From Maratus speciosus (taxonomy: Eukaryota > Arthropoda > Arachnida > Araneae > Salticidae): a stretch of 64,000 nt of DNA. Of the stretch, positions 56,801-64,000 are shown in pieces. The position numbers were made by a program, and so were the translations under genes. The notes beneath the pieces were generated by a model, which saw only the letters and a list, made by a program, of their open reading frames with translations, did not search any database and was not told where the DNA came from. Every line of letters starts with the position of its first letter. The first letter of the stretch is position 1. Location of the stretch: contig OZ010799.1 in NCBI GenBank assembly GCA_963932465.1, positions 159,274,761 through 159,338,760 on the forward strand, given 5' to 3'.

Positions 56801-57119
56801 GCATGCTAATTTGATCGCCTTTAAAAAGATTTCGGAAGATTGAATTAAAAGTTAAAAAACAGTGGCGATCTCCCTATAAACGGGTTTCTATTCATTTCTC
56901 CTTGATTGGGGAATTTTAAGGCCAAATCAGCTGCTGTTAAAAAATACAATGGCTGTTTCCGTCTTTGATTAAATAAAATCAGTTAAACATTTCAAAATAA
57001 GCTAATATAAAATGAATTAAGTAAAGAGAGTCTTTGTCTCACGGTATTTTTTAGAAAAGCGAAAAGACCTTTTTTTAAAAACTAAGACACTTTAAATGTA
57101 TCGTTTTTAATCTGACGTG

Positions 57120-57500
57120 ATTTTCACCAAACTTTTCTTTCTCTTTTTAATATTCACGTGAAAATACTTTCGTTAGCAATGAAATATTATTTACGCTGTC
57201 CTAATAAAAATAGTTGAAAAGATCATCAAATAAATGTCTCGCGCAATTTTTAATTTAAACTGTTTTGTAATATTATTTTTTGTTCATTTTACGTAATAAG
57301 TGTAATGTGACGTAAATGTGACGTAATTCCTCCTATTTAAGACTTCTAACGCACGATAATGAATTTATTATTTTACAATATTCTTTCTCTTTTAAAATTC
57401 ACGTGTAAATGTAGTTTTTATGACGTAATTTTCAATGAGTTCCTGCTTTTTATATTTTCTGTTTATAATAGTCACGTGTAAATAATTTTTTAATTTGAAG
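57120..57500. repeat. Repeated TTCACGTG(T/A)AAAT motifs
   Basis: TTCTCTTTTTAATATTCACGTGAAAAT (about 57140), TTCTCTTTTAAAATTCACGTGTAAAT (about 57382) and ATAATAGTCACGTGTAAAT (about 57464) recur, separated by TGACGTAA-containing spacers. The array is low-copy and irregular. No gene. Confidence 0.45.
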
Positions 57501-57981
57501 CAAACATTATTGTTTGCGATGTTTATACAGTTGGCAACAGTTTAAATTAATACCATTTTCTAAAATATTTAAAAAATATCTCTCGAAATGTTGAAAATTT
57601 GAATTTAAAATAGAAAGAAAACCTCAAGAAATGAATCAAATTAAAAAAAATAATGCAGTCTGCACACCGAGAAATTCTAACGCATAAAATGATCTAAAAA
57701 TGATTAAATTCCCATGTATAGTTTTTGCTCCTATAAAACTTTTTTAATGGAACGATTTTGTCCAACTTTAGCATTAAATATCTGCTAAAATAATTCTTCG
57801 ATTTGAAAACTGTCTGCATAAGCGTGTTTATCAAACATTTCTCTATAATACCACCGATTTTGATATTTTGTATGCACTATTTTGCTTAATATTAACGAAG
57901 AAAGACCTCCGGTCACAAAAAATTCAAAACCGGCGGCGGCGACAGCGTTAGTTACTTTTTTTTAGAATAGAAAGATAAAGG

Positions 57982-58142
57982 CATAGCTGCCAACTTGTAC
58001 GGATTGTTGCTACCACTAAAATTTAATAGAAAATGTTTCCTAATTCAATCGCCGAATTGCACTGAATTTTGATAATTAAACAAGGCAGGAATTTCCGTTA
58101 AATTTTAGTGGTAGCAAAAATCCGTACAAGTTGGCAGCTATG
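57982..58142. mobile_element. MITE 'CATAGCTGCCAAC', copy 1
   Basis: CATAGCTGCCAACTTGTACG and CGTACAAGTTGGCAGCTATG are perfect TIRs. TAAAGG flanks both sides (57976-57981 and 58143-58148), a 6-bp duplication. The interior is an imperfect palindrome. It sits just downstream of the LINE ORF1 relic. Confidence 0.85.
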
Positions 58143-58199
58143 TAAAGGCAATACAAAACAAGGAAAAAAGGCAAGAGGAGTTTAACTGAAAAGAAGAAA

Positions 58200-58373
58200 T
58201 TAATCTTCGTTAATGTTGATTTGGTTAGCAAGTTTATCAAATTCGGTGATTATGACTAGCAATTTTTGCATTGGGTTTTCAAGTTTTTTGGTTTGGGTTG
58301 AGATGTTTTTAATACAGTTTAGAAATTTGGTTAGTTGTAGAACTTCTTTGATATCATTGAAATAATTAAACAT
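58200..58373 (-). pseudogene. LINE ORF1 C-terminal piece
   Basis: The minus-strand frame of 57 codons reads NDIKEVLQLTKFLNCIKNIS and then EFDKLANQININED before TAA. It has the composition and position of the C-terminus of the ORF1 whose central part lies at 60670-61272. The two are separated by the foldback element at 58383-60664. Identification is by context and by the zinc knuckle in the other part, not by a diagnostic motif here. Confidence 0.5.
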
Positions 58374-58382
58374 TTATTGGAA

Positions 58383-60664
58383 CTTAAATTTCTTAATCTT
58401 ATACCAATCTTTCACCAATCTTATACCAATATTTCAGGCATTATACATAGCTGCCAACATCTTACGTTTTTTCAGACCACAAAAATTTTACAGTAAATTT
58501 TACCTTTTTAAATCGCCGTAACCTGTCGATTAAATAAGGCAAAAATTTCTATTAAATTTTTGTGGTCTGAAAAAGCGGATGAGTTGGCAGCTATGATTAT
58601 AGTAGGCATTTGGATAGACATATTTTTCACATCTGGTTAAAAATTAATATATAAAGACTCATGACACTTATTTTTCTTTAAAAAATCTTTTATCTTGCTT
58701 TCTGTACATACTAAAATCAAAACTCATAATTTACATTCTCTTTATTTTTCTTAAAAAACTAAAACACATTTCCTTATTTAAAAGAACATATTTTCCGGTA
58801 GACCTTTAAAAATTATGCTATTTACCAATATATAATGTATCGTCCGATACATATTCATGGAGCATACACTATATTGCCATTTGACCGGCAACTTTCAATT
58901 TTAGACATTTTGTCGAATATTTAAAAATATACTTGACAGATTATTCTGGAATTTCAGGATTAAAAAGAACAGGTATGGCCTGATATTTAGCAATGTCGAT
59001 TTGTTAAGGGGGGCAATTAGAGGGCCAACAAAAAATCAAAGAAAAAAAATAATACTTGGGATCACCCTGTAAAATAAAATGCACGAAATGATCTACCACT
59101 ACCGAATATAAATAAACAGTCATTGTGCAATATGTGTATTCATTTGTGTAAGAATAGCACATATATTAATAGAGATATAGCGATTTATTTAAAAAAATGA
59201 AAAAATTCTTGCATGTTTTTTCGTTATAACATGTAGGGTTTTCAACCAAATTTAACGACAGTTTCAGAAAAATTGACAAAATAAAGTAGAAATAATATCG
59301 TGTAATTGGAATATAAATATATTAAATATTTTAGGAAATAGGAGCAGTTGTATGAAATAATTTTTATCTGCGCATGCGCGAACGATAACAAGGATCATTT
59401 TACATAATTTAATAGGCAACTCTATGGAGCAACTTACTAAAAAAATCTAGTGAAATATCGTAAAAATTCAGAAAGATATCGGTGTTAAAGTGAGCAAATT
59501 TTTAGTTGTTCTCTAAAAGCAGCTGCATGATAAGGGATTTTACACAAATTGTCATTTTTTATTCACTGACTTTCAGAAAAAAGTTAGTATTTAGCGAGTA
59601 TCAACGAGTAGATTTGGAAAAAATGCTTCGATTTTGATGCTTCTTTTGATCATGGTATAGGCTCGTTCTGGTGGTTATCCCAGAAGAACGAAAGCATCAA
59701 TAAAAAATGAAAATAAAAAAAATTAAAAAGTTAAAAATGACAATTTGTGGAAAATCCCTTATTATTCAGCTGCTTTTATAGAACAACTAAAAGTTTGCTC
59801 ACTCTAACGCCGATATCTTTCTGAATTTTTACGATATTTGACTAGATTTTTTTTAATAAGTTGCTCCATAGAGCTGACTATTAAATTATGTAAAATGATC
59901 CTTGTTATCGTTCGCGCATGCGCAGATAAAAAGTATTTCATACAACTGCTCATATTTCCTAAAATATTTAATATATTTATATTCCAAATGCACTATATTG
60001 TTTCTACTATATTTTGTCAATTTTCGTGAAACCGGCGTTAAATTTGGTTGAAATCACTGCATGTTATAAGCAAAAAACTTGCAAGAATTTTTTCATTTTT
60101 TTAAATAAATCGCTATATCTCTATTAATATACATGCTATTCTTACACAAAAAATACACATATTGCGCATTGTCTGTTTATTTATATTCGGTAGCGATAGA
60201 TCATTTTGTGCATTTTATTTTTCAGGGTGATCCCAAGTATTGTTTTTTTCTTTGATTTTTTTTTGGCCGTCTAATTGCCCCCCTTATCAAATCGACATTG
60301 CTATATATGAGGTCATACTTGTTCTTTTCAATCCTGAAATTCCAGAATAATCTGTCAAGTATATTTCTAAATATTCGACAAAATGTCTAAAATTGAAAGT
60401 TGCCGGTCATTAATGGCAATATAGTGTATATACAATATATGTTCTTTTAAATAAGGAAATGTGTTTTAGTTTTTTATGAAAAGTAAAGAGAATGTAAATT
60501 ATGAGTTTTGATTTTAGTATGTACAGAAAGCAAGATAAAAGATTTTTTAAATGAAAAATAAGTGTCACGAGTCTTAATATATTAATGGTAAACATATATG
60601 AAAAATATGTCTATCCTAATGGCTACTATAATGCCTGAAATATTGGTATAAGAAAATTTAAGTA
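58383..60664. mobile_element. Giant foldback element, ~0.93-kb inverted arms
   Basis: The left arm, 58383-59560, and right arm, 59733-60664, are near reverse complements. Matched landmarks include CCAATATTTCAGGCATTAT, AACATATTTTCCGG-like blocks, AATGTCGATTTGTTAAGG, TGCGCATGCGCGAACGATAA and AAGCAGCTG. The spacer is about 170 bp. The only large asymmetry is a 150-bp MITE in the left arm. No ORF longer than 63 codons and no transposase. The outer ends are near ACTTAAATTT. A clear target duplication was not found. Confidence 0.85.
58446..58595. mobile_element. MITE 'CATAGCTGCCAAC', copy 2, in one foldback arm
   Basis: TIRs CATAGCTGCCAAC and GTTGGCAGCTATG. ATTATA flanks both sides (58440-58445 and 58596-58601), and the other arm has the uninterrupted sequence GGCATTATAGTAG. 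This confirms the ends and a 6-bp duplication. Confidence 0.9.
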
Positions 60665-60669
60665 TAATA

Positions 60670-61400
60670 TGGGCATTGAATAAGACAGTGATTCCTGTCG
60701 AAAAACACTAACTAAATATTTATTAGATGTCGTTAGAGTAACTTTTAGGAATTTTAGATGAGTTGGGAAAATTTTGAGTTTATTGGATTTTTCATTAGTA
60801 GGGGAGGAAAGGGTATTTGTGTTTTCATTATCTGCAATTTCGGAGTTTAAAATTTCAGAACTAGTTGAGTGTTCATTGGTCTTTGGTTTTTTTTTTTTTT
60901 TGGTATAATTGAAGTTTTTGAGGATTTCTGCAAAGAGTTTATTTGAGGATTTGCGGATCGTTTTTTTTTTCTAATCTATAAGGATTTTCAGGCAAACCCA
61001 GTAATTTACAGGATGTCCTAATCTGCAGTTTGCACATTTGGGGGTTATACGACCCTTGTGTTGACAGGCGGTGCTAAGGTGTACGATGCATTAAATTTCT
61101 TACCTTTAGCTTTTAAATGTTTCCATTTATTATATTCAGTCTTAAAATTTATCCATTCACATTTTCGTGAGCGGGTCTGCCACCTACCGTTCAGCGACAG
61201 TATTAGAAAGCCCATAGGGACCTCAAACGTGGGCGCAGCCACCTTTTCAGCGAAGTAGTGGCAGTGGTTCACGGAAGTTTGAATTCAGGGAAGATGTCCT
61301 TTTTAATGCACCGACCAGTGCGAGGGGTGGAGCGACTTTGAAATTTTAACGACCGCTGTGTCTTTGAGATCATGATAGCTCTACCCGCATTAAAAACAAC
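60670..61400 (-). pseudogene. LINE ORF1 relic with zinc knuckle
   Basis: The minus strand carries QHKGRITPKCANCRLGHPVN then YWVC, a C-X2-C-X3-H-X6-C knuckle of the form seen in ORF1 proteins of I/Jockey-type LINEs. In a neighbouring frame a K/S/T-rich linker follows (NPQINSLQKSSKTSIIPKK, then NSEIADNENTNTLSSPTNEK and SNKLKIFPTHLKFLK). Upstream the frame is broken; a 75-codon open frame (61045-61272) may include residual coding sequence. The foldback element cuts the ORF near 60665, and the C-terminus resumes at 58373. ORF2 (endonuclease/RT) is not present. Confidence 0.6.
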
Positions 61401-61429
61401 ATATATAGCATCTGTTTTCGGCTAATAAT

Positions 61430-61770
61430 TTTAAACTAAATTAAAACTTTATCAATAAATATATATGTAAACAAAAATTTGTGTTTTATTTAACAATAAG
61501 TCGAATTACGCGCTTAAACACTAAAATAAACAGAATAAAAAAAGCTGTTGTAAATAGCGAAAGCTTTGGTGACTATTAACCTATGGCTAACATGAAAGCA
61601 TAAGCTTTTAATAAATTTCAAAACATTATTTGAATAATTGGTATTTTTCATATAAAAACGTTTTTTTCATGTTGTTAGTGGGCAACATAAAAATACATCA
61701 AATGCATAACTCTATTAGAGTTTTTAAATAAAAATGGTTTTCCTCTGCGTTCAGTACATAAGGCAAAAAA
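61430..61770 (+). mobile_element. Degenerate Helitron 3' half
   Basis: TTTAATAAATTTCAAAACAT, TGGTATTTTTCATATAAAAA and GTTAGTGGGCAACATAAAAA follow the order of 24270-24360. The terminal hairpin is lost. Confidence 0.5.
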
Positions 61771-61932
61771 TTATCGAACACTGAAGACTGCGTTAAAATT
61801 CCTGCTGATTTTAAAATGAAAAGTGTATGTAATGCGGATGCTATGTAACATCTAAAAGTAATCCTTGAATGCTAATAAAATAGCTGGAGATGAAAGTGAT
61901 CACTTTCTAAATCATATTACTATTTACGGATT

Positions 61933-62515
61933 TTAACACGTTCACGCCGGAGTGCATCATTGGTGAGTCGTGCATGACTGTCCCATCAGGCGGCGTGCAT
62001 CATCTGTGGGTCACACTCTACTGTTCCATAGAATGTGTGTATTACAGGTGGGTCACACTCGACTATGCTATAGACGTTGAATATTAGAAAATTTAGTAGT
62101 AAAAACAATTCATTATTATAAACTTAATACATTCACGACGGGAAACGAGAATTGTCGTTTTCATTCAAAAAATATCATTGACTAAGAGCGTGGCTTCTAC
62201 CTTACAGAAATGCATTTGCCTCATGTTATCCACATTTCTTTAGATTGTCGGACATTTTATATTAAATTCGTACATATGTAGCCAATAAAATCATGTCTAT
62301 AAATGATTTGCTTACTCCTTACGAAGTTTCAGACATTCACAATCAACTCTGCTTGTTATATTCGAGTTCAATTAAATAAATATGAGAGGGACGATTCATA
62401 ACATATAGTGTCTGAATAAGCAACAGTACCGCGTCGTCAGATGAAGCGAAATATGAATTCAAGCGCCGTCTCACAGCGAAAAACATGAATATCGGCGCCG
62501 AAGTGAACGTTTTAA
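61933..62515 (-). mobile_element. TTAA MITE with GTGTGACCCACC repeats, copy 2
   Basis: TTAACACGTTCACGCCGG to AAGTGAACGTTTTAA. It aligns in reverse complement with 9626-10225, including TTCCCGTCGTGAATGTATTAAG-like sequence and the GTGGGTCACACTC units, here about three. Confidence 0.8.
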
Positions 62516-62519
62516 ATGT

Positions 62520-62812
62520 CTTTTGTGTTGTCATGTTGGTGTTTGTGCCATGTGTTCGACCTCTGTAATTTGAACACAGTGGTCACCACCCAATACAAGG
62601 CTTGTCCGCTGACAAGGAAATTTCGGCTCTCATATGCGAGTTTGAAAAACTCTTTAAGTTTACTAGTATTAAAACTGAAGGATCTGTACAAAAGCTGAAA
62701 AAAAATCAGCCAACGACAACCGCTATTTTTATGTAATGGTCTAGTATTTAGAGGGCAGTGAGTGAGGCCGGCGCAGTGAAGCCCAGTGGCTTCAGGTGAT
62801 TCTGAGAGAAAC
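62520..62812. other. No gene; small CACCGC-MITE remnant
   Basis: Around 62700-62760, AACCGCTATTTTTATGT and CTAGTATTTAGAGGGCAGTG resemble the right arm of the 22005 MITE. The rest is unassigned. Confidence 0.35.
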
Positions 62813-63046
62813 GGTTGGTGTTGTTTATGACGGATAATTATATAAACGAGGGATATGAGCCCGAGGGGAATGTACCCTCCTTGGGGTCTCTCTAAAGGAA
62901 CCTAACCCATTTTTACGCAAGGAAATCGAATATTTGAAGAACACCACGGAAAATTTTGAACGATGAGTCCCGACGGGCGTGATTGGGTTCGAACCCAGCA
63001 CCTCCTGTCTACCTGCTTTGTGAGCAGACCTCTAGGCCACTGGTAC
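62813..63046 (-). mobile_element. tRNA-derived SINE, copy 2
   Basis: The minus-strand head has GTGGCCTAGAGGTCTGC (A box) and GGTTCGAACCC (a good B box). The body aligns with 27088-27319. The flanks TCTGAGAGAAACG and TCTGATAGAACG look like an imperfect target duplication, so this copy is older. Not a functional tRNA gene. Confidence 0.8.
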
Positions 63047-63341
63047 TCTGATAGAACGTAATGGTGTAATCCAATTAGTTCATGTTTGAATATTGAATGT
63101 GTAACTTGTATTTGTTGCGCTCAGTGAAAAATAAATATATTTTTTCTTAAAAAAGACCTAATTAGTATGATGCAACAGATAGTTGTCATCTATGAACATT
63201 TGATGCGATGTATTATAAGATTAATTTAAAAAAAATAAGAATCGATGATACTTTAAAATTGTGTATTTTTCTTTTAAGTTCTTCTTTTGTTACAGCCGAG
63301 TCCGAAAAAAAAAAATCAAAATAATAATAAAGAAGAATTCA

Positions 63342-63355
63342 TTACACACACACAC

Positions 63356-63386
<31 letters not shown>

Positions 63387-63387
63387 C
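63342..63387. repeat. (CA)n(TA)n microsatellite
   Basis: A compound dinucleotide run. Confidence 0.95.
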
Positions 63388-63479
63388 CAAAACCAAACCA
63401 AAAATTCGAAACCACGGAACTGAACCAACAATAAATAAACTAAACCAAATTACAACTACAAAATAACTAAAAACAACTA

Positions 63480-63541
63480 ACTTTAAAAACAACATACTTT
63501 AAAAACAACATACTTTAAAAACAGCAAACTTTAAAAACATT
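63480..63541. repeat. 16-bp tandem repeat, four units
   Basis: ACTTTAAAAACAACAT is repeated with small changes in the last two units. Confidence 0.85.
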
Positions 63542-63778
63542 CAAACTAAAACCAGAAGAAATTGAAACCATGGAGACAGGCCGGCATGCACTTGCGACAT
63601 GCAACTGCGGGGTTAAAACCAGTTTTTATGTGCACAACGCTCCCCAAACAACCTGTCAAGACCAAAAAAAAAAAAAACTAACAAATCGAATGAGCTGCCT
63701 AGACCCATCGAAAACAAACAACTGAACATGAAACACCAAACAATCGTGCACGCAAACCCTGAACAGTCAAAGCCACGG

Positions 63779-64000
63779 TTACTCCTCTCTTCGCATCCAC
63801 ATTACCTCTAAATCTCTGCGATAAGTCTTACACTTTACGAAATTTCGTAGCAGACTCTTCAAAAATCTCTCAGGATAGCCATGGTGCAATGCCAGAATAT
63901 ACCAATTGTAAAGTTCTTCAATTTTTTCCCCAGTATTTGATGTCAATCTATCTATACGGTTTAACCCGTTAATAAAAATATTTCTATATATTGAGATATG
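63779..64000 (-). CDS. Partial unidentified open frame at the window edge
   Basis: From base 64000 the minus strand is open for 73 codons to TAA at 63779. It includes INGLNRIDRLTSNTGEKIEE, LYNWYILALHHGYPERFL, then KSLLRNFVKCKTYRRDLEVM and MRREE. Composition is balanced and amphipathic, unlike the A/T-driven frames elsewhere, so it looks like a real C-terminus. I recognise no family. A transposon ORF or the last exon of a host gene are both possible. The start lies outside the window. Confidence 0.45.
   Translation of the reverse strand, partial: HISIYRNIFINGLNRIDRLTSNTGEKIEELYNWYILALHHGYPERFLKSLLRNFVKCKTYRRDLEVMWMRREE

Noticed and set aside
58660..60665. Two convergent genes suggested by long mirrored sequence
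   Set aside because: The symmetry is that of a foldback element; no frame exceeds 63 codons.
62975..63046. Possible tRNA gene with a good B box
   Set aside because: No acceptor-stem pairing, and the sequence continues into a SINE body shared with 27088-27319.

Overview
The window is AT-rich, repeat-dense eukaryotic DNA, most likely from an arthropod and possibly an arachnid. That assignment rests on the transposon mix: BEL/Pao and copia retrotransposons, Tigger, hAT, Helitrons, a tRNA-derived SINE and many MITEs. I found no host gene that I can support with confidence. Nearly every recognisable stretch is a mobile element, usually decayed and often nested in another. Family names come from motifs read by eye, without database searches.

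Layout. 1-5 kb: an hAT-type relic, two degenerate tandem arrays and AT microsatellites. 6-20 kb: TIR elements with no visible transposase (6560-7597, 17350-18827, 19141-20044), a dense set of TTAA-flanked MITEs, and a dispersed repeat ('R', 11625-12725). 21-28 kb: non-autonomous Helitrons, a foldback element, a SINE with a perfect 15-bp target duplication, and a repeat ('B') that shares internal sequence with the Helitrons. 28.6-31.9 kb: a 3.3-kb Tigger element with recognisable TIRs and a broken transposase. 32-35 kb: a MITE split by a 1.4-kb insertion, then back-to-back TTAA elements. 36-42 kb: a truncated copia element and a head-to-tail chain of Helitrons. 42.8-46.9 kb: a BEL/Pao element with two 332-bp LTRs and a 5-bp duplication, which has lost its reverse transcriptase and RNase H. 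48-51.5 kb: a decayed transposase-like gene interrupted by an hAT MITE and by a 1.3-kb hAT element, each with its duplication. 57.9-61.3 kb: a LINE ORF1 relic split by a 2.3-kb foldback element, one arm of which carries a MITE. 61.9-64 kb: a second copy of the 9.6-kb MITE, a second SINE, and an unidentified open frame running off the end.

The nesting gives a relative insertion order. Target duplications are TTAA, TA, 5, about 6, about 7, 8 or 15 bp, so several transposition systems have been active. The most unusual observation is a short palindrome-arm module (CCACCAGT..AAATTT..CCTTATTTAAT and its reverse complement). It recurs inside MITE families whose termini and target duplications differ.
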